Source: an uncultured Anaerolineales bacterium (lineage in GTDB: Bacteria > Chloroflexota > Anaerolineae > Anaerolineales > Villigracilaceae). From it: a stretch of 33,511 bases of DNA. Below are positions 7,882 to 17,442 of the stretch, piece after piece (positions within the stretch are counted from its first letter, which is position 1; the number at the start of each line of letters is the position of its first letter). The notes beneath the pieces are model-generated. The model was not told where the DNA came from and did not search any database. It saw nothing but the letters and a program-made list of their open reading frames with translations. The position numbers were made by a program, and so were the translations under genes. The stretch lies in the NCBI GenBank assembly GCA_903829085.1, contig CAIKOL010000256.1:1-33511 (forward strand), given 5' to 3'.

Positions 7882-9891
7882 ATGAAAAAATCTACATCCA
7901 CTCTTCTTCTCATTATCGGGATCGTATTGGTGGCGTGTTGCTGCCTGGTGGTTTTCCTGAGTGTTATGGGGTTGGGTTTCTACCAATTCCGGAAAGTGAT
8001 TCCGACCATCCAGGCGATATATACACCCTTTACACTTGATGTTTCCACCCCCACTCCTTTTGAGATCACACGACAACCTGTGGATGAGAATAACTCCAGC
8101 ACCCAGCACTTGCTTGAGCAGTCCGCTGTACCTGACCGGGACCAGGTTGTGCTGGCATGCCGCCTCAAGAACATCTGTGATGTTCCTCCAACGGTTGCCC
8201 CGCCCCCCGCACCGCTCGAGGTGGGCGCACAGACTCAGCTTTGGTTATTAAATACAGATACCACCAGTTACACCAATATTGATGTCACCCTTCAAGTCGT
8301 CACTCCACACGCATACTTGTGGGTGGAAGACGGTGTCAGTTTTAACCAGAATGATGCCCAAGATTTGATCAATACTTTTGAGAACAACATCTATCCCACT
8401 GACCGGGAGTTCTTCGGCTCGGAATGGACGCCTGGCGTGGATGACGACCCGCATATCTACATTGTCTACGCCCGTAACTTGGGTAGCACAGTCGCCGGTT
8501 TCTACAATTCCGGGGATGAATACCCGCCCCAGATCAGCCAGTATTCCAATGCTCACGAATCGTTCTACATTGACGCCTCGCAGAACCTGGCAGACAACTA
8601 CACCTACGGAACCCTTGCGCATGAATTCCAGCATATGATCCACTGGTACCAGGACCGGAATGAGAGTTCCTTCCTGAACGAAGGATTCTCTGAACTGGCG
8701 GTTTTTCTCAATGGTTACGACACCGGCGGATTTGACTGGTACTTCACTTCCAATCCGGACATGAACCTAACCGACTGGTTGGGAGGTTCGGGGGATAACA
8801 GTGCTCATTATGGTGCCAGTTTCCTCTTTGTCACTTATTTTCTTGACCGGTTCGGCAAGGAAGCCACCCAGGCGCTTGTCCATGACCAGCAGAATGGTCT
8901 GCAGAGCATGGATGACGTGCTGCAGCAGATGAATATTACTGACCCTCTCACCAGCCAACCAATTACTGCGGACGATTTCTTCCTGGACTGGACCCTTGCC
9001 AATTTCATCCACGATCCAAGTGTGGGTGATGGACGGTATTCCTATTCCAACTACCCTGATTCGCCCACAGCGAGTGACACTGAGGATGTGACCAGTTGCA
9101 CCCAGGCACAGGGCACGCGCACGGTAAACCAGTACGGTGTGGATTATATTCGTTTCACCTGTCCAGGAAACTACACGCTCGATTTCACCGGCTCCACTCT
9201 CACCCGTCTCCTGCCTGCTGATCCTCATTCGGGAGCTTATGCCTTCTGGTCAAACAAGGGCGATGAATCCGACATGACGCTTACCCGTCAGTTCGATCTG
9301 TCAGGAGTCTCCGGACCGATCACGTTCTCCTACTGGACCTGGTATGACATCGAAAACGATTACGACTATGTCTACCTGGAAGCCTCCACGGATGGCACCT
9401 CCTGGAATATCCTGAAAACCCCATCTGGTACGGACGCGAATCCCTCTGGCAATTCTTACGGTTGGGGCTACAACGGTCAATCCAATGCCTGGATTCAGGA
9501 AACGGTGGATCTATCACAGTTTGTCGGAAAGACCGTTTCGCTGCGCTTCGATTACATTACCGACGCGGGGGTTAATGGGGAAGGCTTCCTGCTGGATGAC
9601 ATCGCCATCCCTGAAATTGGCTATGCCGAGGGTTTTGAATCCGGTACGGGTGGTTGGGATGGAGCCGGTTTTGTCCGCATCCAGAACATTCTGCCCCAAA
9701 CATTCCGCCTGGCCCTGATCACGCATGCCAGTAGTGGGACGACTGTGGACATTCTCCCGGTCAGTGCTGACCGGACGGTGCAAATCCCGGTCCAGATCGG
9801 CAGCAATGGTGTTAAGGATGTAGTATTGGTGGTCACCGGTACAACGCGCTTCACGCTCGAGCAAGCTGCATACCAGTTTGATATTCACTAA
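7882..9891 (+). CDS. secreted immune-inhibitor-A-like zinc metallopeptidase
   Basis: N-terminal TM/signal; LAHEFQHMIHW...FLNEGFSELA zinc motif; C-terminal MAM/immune inhibitor A-like domain (FSYWTWYDIENDYDYVYLEASTDGTSW...GFLLDDIAIP). Confidence 0.75.
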   Translation: MKKSTSTLLLIIGIVLVACCCLVVFLSVMGLGFYQFRKVIPTIQAIYTPFTLDVSTPTPFEITRQPVDENNSSTQHLLEQSAVPDRDQVVLACRLKNICDVPPTVAPPPAPLEVGAQTQLWLLNTDTTSYTNIDVTLQVVTPHAYLWVEDGVSFNQNDAQDLINTFENNIYPTDREFFGSEWTPGVDDDPHIYIVYARNLGSTVAGFYNSGDEYPPQISQYSNAHESFYIDASQNLADNYTYGTLAHEFQHMIHWYQDRNESSFLNEGFSELAVFLNGYDTGGFDWYFTSNPDMNLTDWLGGSGDNSAHYGASFLFVTYFLDRFGKEATQALVHDQQNGLQSMDDVLQQMNITDPLTSQPITADDFFLDWTLANFIHDPSVGDGRYSYSNYPDSPTASDTEDVTSCTQAQGTRTVNQYGVDYIRFTCPGNYTLDFTGSTLTRLLPADPHSGAYAFWSNKGDESDMTLTRQFDLSGVSGPITFSYWTWYDIENDYDYVYLEASTDGTSWNILKTPSGTDANPSGNSYGWGYNGQSNAWIQETVDLSQFVGKTVSLRFDYITDAGVNGEGFLLDDIAIPEIGYAEGFESGTGGWDGAGFVRIQNILPQTFRLALITHASSGTTVDILPVSADRTVQIPVQIGSNGVKDVVLVVTGTTRFTLEQAAYQFDIH

Positions 9892-9920
9892 AAGCTGATC
9901 CCTTTTTTTCATTTTGATAT

Positions 9921-10256
9921 TTGGAGGATACCATGTCTACTGCACCCAATTCCGAAATCCTGGAAATGACCCACCTGGCAGAATACCAGAGCGAGGCAAT
10001 CGTCTCCCGCCAGGTCACCAAAGCCGAAGGTGGGAACGTGACCCTCTTCGCTTTTGACGAAGGCCAGGAATTGAGCGAACATACCGCTCCGTTCGATGCC
10101 CTGGTCCAAGTTCTGGATGGAGAGGTAGAGATCAAAATCTCTGGGAAGCCTTTCCTTCTGAAAACAGGTGAAGCCATTATCATGCCCGCCAATCAACCCC
10201 ATGCAGTAAAGGCGGTCAAACGCTTCAAGATGCTGTTGACAATGATCAAGGCATAA
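9921..10256 (+). CDS. cupin domain protein
   Basis: GGNVTLFAFDEGQELSEHTAPFDALVQVLDGEVEIKISGKPFLLKTGEAIIMPANQPHAVKA. Confidence 0.85.
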   Translation: MEDTMSTAPNSEILEMTHLAEYQSEAIVSRQVTKAEGGNVTLFAFDEGQELSEHTAPFDALVQVLDGEVEIKISGKPFLLKTGEAIIMPANQPHAVKAVKRFKMLLTMIKA

Positions 10257-10347
10257 CATTAATTCTCAATAACCAGGTCTGCGGAGTGGGTCGCCCTCGA
10301 TGGAATTAGGCGGTATGAAATGGTGCAATTCGATCTGGGTGTGGAAT

Positions 10348-10383
10348 AATTCAGAGACCACGGATTAGGGTGGTCTCTGAATT
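10348..10383. terminator. bidirectional terminator between convergent cupin and lpd genes
   Basis: AATTCAGAGACCAC-N8-GTGGTCTCTGAATT, perfect 14-bp arms. Confidence 0.75.
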
Positions 10384-10418
10384 TTATTCGATGACTGCTT
10401 AAATTTCCTCCCTGTTGG

Positions 10419-11834
10419 TTAGATGTGGATCGCTCGGCCTTCAGCGGCATGCGCGGCTTCCATCAGCGCCTCTGAGAGGGTCGGGTGGGCGTGGATGTTG
10501 CGGGCAATTTCAGTCGGGGTCAATTCCATCATGCGTGCCAGGGTCAGTTCAGGCAGCAGTTCGGTCACTTCCGGGCCGACCAAAGTGGCCCCCAGGATCT
10601 CGCCGTATTTCTCATCCACCACCAGTTTGACCCAGCCAGCGTAGTCTGCCAACCCAAGCGCCTTGCCATTGGCCTGGAAGGGAAAGCGTCCAACCTTGAC
10701 CGTATGACCGCGTTCCTTTGCCTGTGCCTCGGTCATGCCAAAGGAAGCCACCTGTGGTGAGCAGTAGGTGGCGCGCGGCATCATCTCGTAATCCAATTTG
10801 ACCGTCTCGTGACCGGCAATATTCTCTGCACAGACTATCCCCATGGCCGAACCGACGTGTGCCAGCATCAACTTACCGGTCACATCGCCAATGGCCCACA
10901 CGCCGGGGATATTGGTTGCCATGCGCTCGTCGATCTCTACAAATCCGCGTTCACTGATCTTTACACCGGCTTCCTCCAGCCCCAGTCCCCTGGAATTGGG
11001 ACGGAAACCGATTGCCACCAGTGCCTGCTCGGCTTCGAGCAACTTCGTCTCACCAGTGGCAGAGACCGTGACCCTGACACTGCTCCCGGTACTTTCAACC
11101 GCCTCGACTTTGTGTCCAACCATTATTTTCACCCCGCGTTTGGTATATGCCTTGGCTACTTCGGCAGCGGCTTCCTCATCCTCCAGAGGTAGCACGTGCG
11201 GCAGCATCTCCACTACTGTCACATCCACGCCGTAGGAATTCCAGACGGTGGCAAACTCCATCCCGATGGCACCTGCGCCGATGATGATTGCGCTGGTGGG
11301 GAGTTTCTCCTGCAGGATCGCTTCCAAATAAGTGACAACCTTCCCCTCATCCATTTTCCAGGCAGCGGGTAGTACGGCTGAAGCGCCGGTCGCCACGATG
11401 ACGTCTTTAGCGGCCAATTCAGTCAAGGTGCCTTTTTTATCGGAAATGGACACAGTTTTTAATTCGCTTGATGGATCGGCACTCAATTTCGCCGTACCCA
11501 TAAAGACGGAGATGTTATTCTTCTTCATCAAGAAACCCACGCCCTTTACCAGGCGATCTGAGACCTGGCGTGATCGCTTGACGGCTGCGGAATAATCCAA
11601 TTTCAGATTATCAAATGAAAAACCAAATTCCTTACTGCGGCTCCTCAGGATATGGGCGATCTCAGCATTACGCAGGAGCGCCTTCGAGGGGATGCAACCC
11701 ACATTCAAGCACACGCCCCCCAGCCACTGCTTGTCCACAATGGCGGTCTTTAATCCCAACTGGGCTGCGCGGATCGAGGCCACATAGCCAGCTGGCCCTG
11801 CACCGATCACGATAAGATCATAGATTTCAGCCAT
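10419..11834 (-). CDS. lpdA: dihydrolipoyl dehydrogenase
   Basis: MAEIYDLIVIGAGPAGYVASIRAAQLGLKTAIVDKQWLGGVCLNVGCIPSKALL; SD AAGGAGATA upstream of 11834. Confidence 0.9.
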   Translation of the reverse strand: MAEIYDLIVIGAGPAGYVASIRAAQLGLKTAIVDKQWLGGVCLNVGCIPSKALLRNAEIAHILRSRSKEFGFSFDNLKLDYSAAVKRSRQVSDRLVKGVGFLMKKNNISVFMGTAKLSADPSSELKTVSISDKKGTLTELAAKDVIVATGASAVLPAAWKMDEGKVVTYLEAILQEKLPTSAIIIGAGAIGMEFATVWNSYGVDVTVVEMLPHVLPLEDEEAAAEVAKAYTKRGVKIMVGHKVEAVESTGSSVRVTVSATGETKLLEAEQALVAIGFRPNSRGLGLEEAGVKISERGFVEIDERMATNIPGVWAIGDVTGKLMLAHVGSAMGIVCAENIAGHETVKLDYEMMPRATYCSPQVASFGMTEAQAKERGHTVKVGRFPFQANGKALGLADYAGWVKLVVDEKYGEILGATLVGPEVTELLPELTLARMMELTPTEIARNIHAHPTLSEALMEAAHAAEGRAIHI

Positions 11835-11992
11835 AAATATCTCCTTATTGTTGTAAGGGCATAAAGACTGGGATATGGGGTGTGCAGGTGGTTTCACCGC
11901 CCGCTTACCCCATATCCGCCTCTTTTTATTGAGGAGGTCTTTATTTAAGATGGAACCAATTCCTTATTATAACAACTCATGCGAGCTGTACT

Positions 11993-12124
11993 TCACTTGT
12001 GGTTCTTTGGGAATTAGCATAGTGAGGCAGGAAACAGGGGGTGTTGGGGGGGCCGCCGCGCGGCCCGCCCAACACCCCCATCTCTTTCCCTACTTCACGG
12101 ACATTCCCAAAGAACCTCACTTGT
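11993..12124. mobile_element. MITE-like palindromic element (12001-12116) with 8-bp direct repeats TCACTTGT
   Basis: TIRs GGTTCTTTGGGAAT (12001-12014) / ATTCCCAAAGAACC (12103-12116), perfect 14 bp; nested arms GGGGGTGTTGGG/CCCAACACCCCC (12037-12048/12068-12079) and GGGCCGC/GCGGCCC; TCACTTGT at 11993-12000 and 12117-12124. Confidence 0.8.
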
Positions 12125-12240
12125 CGGTTCATGGGAGTTCTCCCGCTCTGGCTCCAAATTTATCCTTCTGCTTCTTGCATAAATAACTGAATTGAAAATG
12201 CCATAAAGCTGTGGAATATAGCCGGCATAAGTACAATTAT

Positions 12241-13605
12241 TTACGCAGTACTCTGTAAATCAGGCTGTGTTGCTGGAATGACGGGACAAACAACCGGAAG
12301 GGTGAGTAATGCATGCGGCACAATCAGCACTTTGCAGGCAGGCCCCAATTCGATCCTGGCGAGTTCCAGGGCAGCCTCCATTGTAGCTGCGGGGATCATT
12401 TTACAGGCAGCTACCAGTTCCGGGCATTCACTTCCCACAATAATGACGCGCGCTTGCTCCAGTACTTTAGCCATTACGAAGGCGCGCTGCTGACCGGGGG
12501 GGTAGCCATCGCGGCGGGCATTTTCCATAATAGACTGGATATTAGGCGCATCCCGCATGGCAGCCAGGAAACGCTGTTCTCCAACTCCGTACCCGGCTCC
12601 TTCTTCGCAACGGGCTGGGATGATCAGGATTCCACCGGGTCGCACTACCGCGGTGGGAGCAAAGAAAAGATAGGATGCAGCGCGGCTGGCCTGGTAAAGG
12701 TTGGTGTCCTTGGGGAAACCAACCCCGCCGATGGCAATATCGTACTGGTGGGGGATATTGACTTCGTAGATGGATCTCGCAAACGGAACCAGTTCCTGAA
12801 AGGTCTGAGCTGGCTCGCCGGCCATCACGCGCAGGATCTGCTTGTCATCATCCAGCACAACATTCACGATAAAGCGCAGGTTCGCACGCCTGGCGACCTG
12901 AGCCACTGCTTCCTGAAACGGGTTACCTTCGATACGTCCCAGGCGGGTGCCGGGATGATCAATGAAGCGAGGGCCATGCGTGTAGGCAATCAGTTTCTCT
13001 CCAGCTGCACCGATCGCCACTGTTTTCCACCCACCGGAGTACCCGGCATATTGATGCGGTTCCACGATCCCGGTTGCGATGACCAGGTCCGCTTCCAGGA
13101 CAGCGGTGTGCAATATGACCGGCATACCGCCCGGCATGACCCCCAGGTCTGCAAGGACCAGTGGATTTTGGGGTTCATTATCAATCACCCGGTAACGCTC
13201 TACAATTCGAGAGCCCAACTTGGTGATCTTTTCTGCCTGGGTTGAGGGCCGGTGCATCCCAACGCCGCACAGCAAGGTAATATCCTCGTCCCTGACCCCG
13301 GCCTGCTCCAATTCGAGCAATACAGGTGGAACAAGCAGGTGGTCCGGGCAGGCACGGGTGATATCGGTAAAAACGATGCAGACGGTGGTAGCAGACCCGG
13401 CCAGCTCCCGAATCGGTTTTGTCCCGGTAGGATGGGCAAGCGCGGTTCTGATTGCGGCAGGCACATCCAGGATGGGCTTTACCGGCTGCGAGGCGATTAC
13501 AGAAGCTTGCATTGTGCCGGGGAGAGTAAACTCAAGGTACGTCTTGCTATATGGGACCCGGAATTTCTGGCTTCCCATCGAATTGGAGTATCTTTTGGAT
13601 TTCAT
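12241..13605 (-). CDS. larA: LarA family protein (nickel-dependent lactate racemase-like, DUF2088)
   Basis: FTDITRACPDHLLVPPVL, LLCGVGMHRPST, EPHQYAGYSGGWKT, DHPGTRLGRIEGNPFQEAV; start taken at MKSKRYSN (13605), MGSQKF (13578) also possible. Confidence 0.75.
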   Translation of the reverse strand: MKSKRYSNSMGSQKFRVPYSKTYLEFTLPGTMQASVIASQPVKPILDVPAAIRTALAHPTGTKPIRELAGSATTVCIVFTDITRACPDHLLVPPVLLELEQAGVRDEDITLLCGVGMHRPSTQAEKITKLGSRIVERYRVIDNEPQNPLVLADLGVMPGGMPVILHTAVLEADLVIATGIVEPHQYAGYSGGWKTVAIGAAGEKLIAYTHGPRFIDHPGTRLGRIEGNPFQEAVAQVARRANLRFIVNVVLDDDKQILRVMAGEPAQTFQELVPFARSIYEVNIPHQYDIAIGGVGFPKDTNLYQASRAASYLFFAPTAVVRPGGILIIPARCEEGAGYGVGEQRFLAAMRDAPNIQSIMENARRDGYPPGQQRAFVMAKVLEQARVIIVGSECPELVAACKMIPAATMEAALELARIELGPACKVLIVPHALLTLPVVCPVIPATQPDLQSTA

Positions 13606-13616
13606 ACAGCAATTAT

Positions 13617-13653
13617 AAAAGCAAATACGGCGACCGGCGGCCTCCGTATTTGC
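13617..13653 (-). terminator. intrinsic terminator of the chagasin-like gene (minus strand)
   Basis: GCAAATACGG...CCGTATTTGC, perfect 10-bp arms, followed on the minus strand by TTTT. Confidence 0.7.
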
Positions 13654-13678
13654 TTTGAATTTGAGGCTGTGTTCAGAC

Positions 13679-14074
13679 TTACTTGACTGTAACTGTGACC
13701 GTGAATGTGTCGGTTGGATCCACACCTGTTTCCCATGGGCGATGGTAGACCAACGTCAATGGGGCTGTACCTGCCTTCAGGGCTTTGAAGGTCAGGGTTA
13801 ATGTCCCGCCCGAACCGACCAGGCCCGGATTACTGCTGCTGAACGAAGGATCACCCACCTGCTCGAACATGGTTGTATCCAAATCTTTTACTTCCCATGT
13901 GTAACCGGTGGATGGATTGCCATCCAAGGTGATCACGATTTGCCCACCTACCTGAACTTCCGCTTTTCCAGCATTGTCGGCAGCGGTCAGCGAGACCTGT
14001 TTGGCGGAGCTGCAGGCGGTTGCCAGAATGAGTAATGCAACAAGCGGAATGAAAGACATAATTTTACGGACCAT
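13679..14074 (-). CDS. chagasin-like (protease inhibitor I42 family) lipoprotein
   Basis: Lipobox LATAC; NPSTGYTWEV, GSGGTLTLTF, YHRPWE motifs. Confidence 0.85.
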   Translation of the reverse strand: MVRKIMSFIPLVALLILATACSSAKQVSLTAADNAGKAEVQVGGQIVITLDGNPSTGYTWEVKDLDTTMFEQVGDPSFSSSNPGLVGSGGTLTLTFKALKAGTAPLTLVYHRPWETGVDPTDTFTVTVTVK

Positions 14075-14161
14075 ATTTTCTCCTTTTACAATGTTATTTC
14101 GATCTTATTATTGAAGAGACGCTGGCATCCCGAGTTATGTTCCTTGGGAAACACCCTGAAT

Positions 14162-15775
14162 TTAAGGAGAGTTACTGCTGATGGCGATAACATAATCCTT
14201 TGCTCCCTGGCAGACAGGTGTCAGGTGGGATGAGACGTGTTCCCAGTCCAGTGGTTCACCGCTTCTGCTGGTCTTGTTCACTGCCAGGCCCAGGCAACCA
14301 GGCCCGGCGTTGTAGTTGACCAGGGTGAATTGCCATAGGTCCACATATCCAACCGGGGCGTTTGAAATATTGTTCAGCTCAACAACCATTCCGGCCTGCG
14401 CACAATTGGCGAGCAGAGTCTCGGCAAAGGTACCCACGCTTTTCTCAGCGTGATCCAGATCTATCCCCAAGGCGCAATCTGGACAGGCGCCATCTACACT
14501 GACGACCAGGGCGTCGCGCAGGGTTTCCTGTTGGGCAGAAGTGAGGTGAGCATACCCCTGGCGGCAGGTGCCTGCATCCAACGTTGAAGAACAGAACTGT
14601 TCGTAGAAAGGCGGGTTCCACAGTAAGGTGACATCGGCTCCACCCATGGTCATCTGTCCCAGTCCGGCTTCTGGATGGCCGATCGTCACGCCAGGCCAGA
14701 ACTGGCTCTCACGGCTAAAGATGCTTTTAAGTACCCTGGCAGGTATACCGGTCTTTTGAGCTTCAGAGAAGATCAAACTATCAAAGCGGTTCTGCCAGTC
14801 ACCCACTGCGCTGCGCGAGGCCTCCAACCCGCAAGGACTGGCAACGCCATCCGCAAGCAGACCGCCGTCAGTACAAGAGGATACATCTGCCAGGCCGTGG
14901 GTGATCAATTTGGCTGCGAGGTAGTCGTAGGAGATGCTCGTTGCCAGGGTTTCGACGTCAGGCGGGTTGGAAAGCCAGGCTGGAACCCCACCAACGGGTG
15001 GAAAGGTTTTCCAGGTCTGTGAGCAGCTTGCCAGGGGCGTACCGCGCCATTGTGTGCTCAATACATCCACATACCAGGATTGATCGGTGGGATCCGCGGA
15101 GGAGGTTACCCGTACACGGGCATCAAAGAGTACACTGCTATCGCCATAACTGGAATTTGCCCAGAATTCAATGAGTATGCCTTCTTCATCAGTAGGAGCC
15201 AGATCCACCTGGCAGACCGGATCGCAAGTGAAAGCCTCGCCATCAAGCCGGCCAGCCAACCCGGTAATGGTTTCACCTGCCAATGGCTCCTCCCCGGTCA
15301 ATACCAGGGTTGGCAAAGTATCACAACGAAAGGTTGAATTGAAGGGGACACAACCGTCCAAAGTCACCCATACGACTGGAGGTGGCTGGACCGCGCTCAC
15401 TTGCCGTTGAGCCGATTCGGATTTGTTGAACAACAGGTAATATCCCAGGCAGGCGGAAGGATTATCATCCGATGTGTCGCATGGCCGGGTAGCCGACCAC
15501 TTTTGGGTAAGCGTCGCGCCGCACGAGGCATAGATCTCGCTGCTCGTCGGTAATCCCTCGTGGTCAACTTTGATCGTGCATGCGATCTTGTTATCTACCC
15601 AGCTGGTCAGCCACCACTCATAAGCTGTGTAATTTTGGGTGACTACTATGAAACGGTCTGGACCTGGAGGCTGAATCCCCGCGGCAGACACGTGCCAGGT
15701 CCCGAAAGCGGACACTGCCGCAAATAGAAACAGGAGGGTGATGGCCGCCCAGACGGCCCGGATGCGCGTCCTCAT
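14162..15775 (-). CDS. exported protein with C-terminal lytic-transglycosylase (SLT)-like region
   Basis: Signal-like N-terminus; KSIFSRESQF...AGLGQMTMGGADV...LVNYNAGPGC resembles the SLT E-S / GxGQM / NYNAG motifs. Confidence 0.6.
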   Translation of the reverse strand: MRTRIRAVWAAITLLFLFAAVSAFGTWHVSAAGIQPPGPDRFIVVTQNYTAYEWWLTSWVDNKIACTIKVDHEGLPTSSEIYASCGATLTQKWSATRPCDTSDDNPSACLGYYLLFNKSESAQRQVSAVQPPPVVWVTLDGCVPFNSTFRCDTLPTLVLTGEEPLAGETITGLAGRLDGEAFTCDPVCQVDLAPTDEEGILIEFWANSSYGDSSVLFDARVRVTSSADPTDQSWYVDVLSTQWRGTPLASCSQTWKTFPPVGGVPAWLSNPPDVETLATSISYDYLAAKLITHGLADVSSCTDGGLLADGVASPCGLEASRSAVGDWQNRFDSLIFSEAQKTGIPARVLKSIFSRESQFWPGVTIGHPEAGLGQMTMGGADVTLLWNPPFYEQFCSSTLDAGTCRQGYAHLTSAQQETLRDALVVSVDGACPDCALGIDLDHAEKSVGTFAETLLANCAQAGMVVELNNISNAPVGYVDLWQFTLVNYNAGPGCLGLAVNKTSRSGEPLDWEHVSSHLTPVCQGAKDYVIAISSNSP

Positions 15776-15786
15776 ATTTCAATAAA

Positions 15787-15816
15787 AAGAGCCCGCCATC
15801 ATTATAGCGGACTCTT
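15787..15816 (-). terminator. terminator downstream of the ccm cluster
   Basis: Minus strand AAGAGTCCGC-N10-GCGGGCTCTT followed by TTTATT. Confidence 0.7.
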
Positions 15817-15826
15817 GGTTTTGTTG

Positions 15827-15979
15827 CTATTGTTTCTTCTGGAATTCGTTGAGCGTTTGCAGGTCCCGCTTCAAGCTGCGCCAGCGGGTAAATAGACTGA
15901 TAATATAGAGGGCAAGCACGGTGAGGATGACACCATATCCGGCAAGCATATATTTAATTGAAATGGAATATTCAAGCAT
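15827..15979 (-). CDS. ccmD: CcmD-like small membrane protein (50 aa; not in the ORF track)
   Basis: MLEYSISIKYMLAGYGVILTVLALYIISLFTRWRSLKRDLQTLNEFQKKQ*; one TM plus a basic tail, directly after ccmC. Confidence 0.7.
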   Translation of the reverse strand: MLEYSISIKYMLAGYGVILTVLALYIISLFTRWRSLKRDLQTLNEFQKKQ

Positions 15980-15990
15980 GGCCTGATCCT

Positions 15991-16689
15991 TTACTGCAAT
16001 TCTTCGAGTTTGAGTTGTTCAACCTGTTGAGCCAGCTGGCCCTGGCGGATACGGTGCCAGAACAGGGTGATGAAGATGACCGAAAAGGAAAAAAGGGCAA
16101 AGAACATGGTGACAAGCATCTTTGAGGTCATATCAAAACTGCCTGTTGAAGCCGATGAATTCGTCCCAATGACCACGGGATGGATGGTGCGGAACAGCCG
16201 GATGGACATGAAGGTGATCGGAACGCTGATCGAGCCGATGAGCGTGTAAACTGCGCTGAAACGGGCGCGCCGGTCAGGGTCGTCAATACCCTGGCGCAAG
16301 AGGAGGTAGGCGATATATACCATCTCCAGGATGGCGGCAGTGGTCAGGCGCGGTTCCCAAGTCCAATATGCACCCCAGGTGGGACGGGCCCAGATGGAGC
16401 CAGAGATGATGGCAATTAGAAAGAAGACCAGGCTAATTTCCACAGCGGCCAGTCCCACGATATCCCATTTCTGGTCATGCTTGACCAGATAGAGTACCCC
16501 GGCAACCGCTGCAGCAATGAATCCGAGCATCCCAACCCAGGCGTTGGCGATGTGGAAATAAAAAATCTTCTGTACGTAGTTCATGGTTATTTCCAACGGC
16601 GCATAGAAAAAGACCATTCCAAGAGCTGACAGGAAGAGCAAAACTGAGATCACACTGAGCGCTTTTAAAGCAAGTGGTTGAGGTTTCAT
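15991..16689 (-). CDS. ccmC: heme exporter protein CcmC
   Basis: KIFYFHIANAWVGMLGF, SIWARPTWGAYWTWEPRLTT (WWD-type motif), multiple TM. Confidence 0.9.
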   Translation of the reverse strand: MKPQPLALKALSVISVLLFLSALGMVFFYAPLEITMNYVQKIFYFHIANAWVGMLGFIAAAVAGVLYLVKHDQKWDIVGLAAVEISLVFFLIAIISGSIWARPTWGAYWTWEPRLTTAAILEMVYIAYLLLRQGIDDPDRRARFSAVYTLIGSISVPITFMSIRLFRTIHPVVIGTNSSASTGSFDMTSKMLVTMFFALFSFSVIFITLFWHRIRQGQLAQQVEQLKLEELQ

Positions 16690-16730
16690 ATTTTTTATTC
16701 TCCAAAAGAGTGGAACCAGGGGAACCCCAT

Positions 16731-17441
16731 CTATTCTTCTACCACGTAATCAAAAACCATATATGCAGCCGCTGTAAAAATTACATCATAGACGATAAGC
16801 AGGTTGATGTAAGGCATCACTTCCGGTAATGCCAGTCCTTGCAGAAAACCGCTGCTGGCTTTTACTGCCGCGATCAGGATGGGGATGACGACCGGGAATA
16901 GCAGGATGGGCAGCATCACATCCCGGGTGCGGGTCTGGACTGCCATGCTGGACAGCAAAGTCCCGACGGCAACATAACCGACTGAACCGAGCAGGATGAC
17001 CACGATCAACCCTGGGTTGAAGAGGTTGGTGTTGTACAACACACTATAGACGGGAAGGACAATCACTTCGACGATCAGCATAAAAGCAAGGTTGCTGATC
17101 GTTTTCCCAAAATAGATTGCCGAGCGGTCAACCGGGGCGAGCAGGAGTCCATCGAGACACCCACGGTCTTTTTCGACCGCCATCGAGCGGTTCAACCCCA
17201 GTGTGCCGGCAAAGGCGAAAGTAGCCCACAGAATTCCCGGCGTTGCCACCCGGCGCGTCTGCGGATCCAGTTCAAGTGCGAAATTAAAGATCAGGATCAC
17301 CAGCAACGCAAAAACCAGCATAGCCGAAAGAAGCTCGCGCGAGCGTAGTTCGGCAGCCAGGTCTTTCCAGACAACTGCGCCAACAGCGCTTAAAAAATTG
17401 GAAGTTGGTTTGTGTTCTGCGGTGTGGATTTCGTTATGCAT
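16731..17441 (-). CDS. ccmB: heme exporter protein CcmB
   Basis: VVWKDLAAELRSRELLSAMLVFALLVILIF, GTLGLNRSMAVEKDRGCLDGLLLAPVDRSAIYFGK; start at MHNEIH (17441) just inside ccmA's end. Confidence 0.85.
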   Translation of the reverse strand: MHNEIHTAEHKPTSNFLSAVGAVVWKDLAAELRSRELLSAMLVFALLVILIFNFALELDPQTRRVATPGILWATFAFAGTLGLNRSMAVEKDRGCLDGLLLAPVDRSAIYFGKTISNLAFMLIVEVIVLPVYSVLYNTNLFNPGLIVVILLGSVGYVAVGTLLSSMAVQTRTRDVMLPILLFPVVIPILIAAVKASSGFLQGLALPEVMPYINLLIVYDVIFTAAAYMVFDYVVEE

Positions 17442-17442
17442 G

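Noticed and set aside
12313-13245. 310-aa plus-strand ORF antisense to larA
   Set aside because: Shadow ORF; LarA motifs are clear on the minus strand.
12241-13605. Nickel-insertion lar operon
   Set aside because: Only a LarA-like gene is present; no larB, larC or larE is visible in the window.
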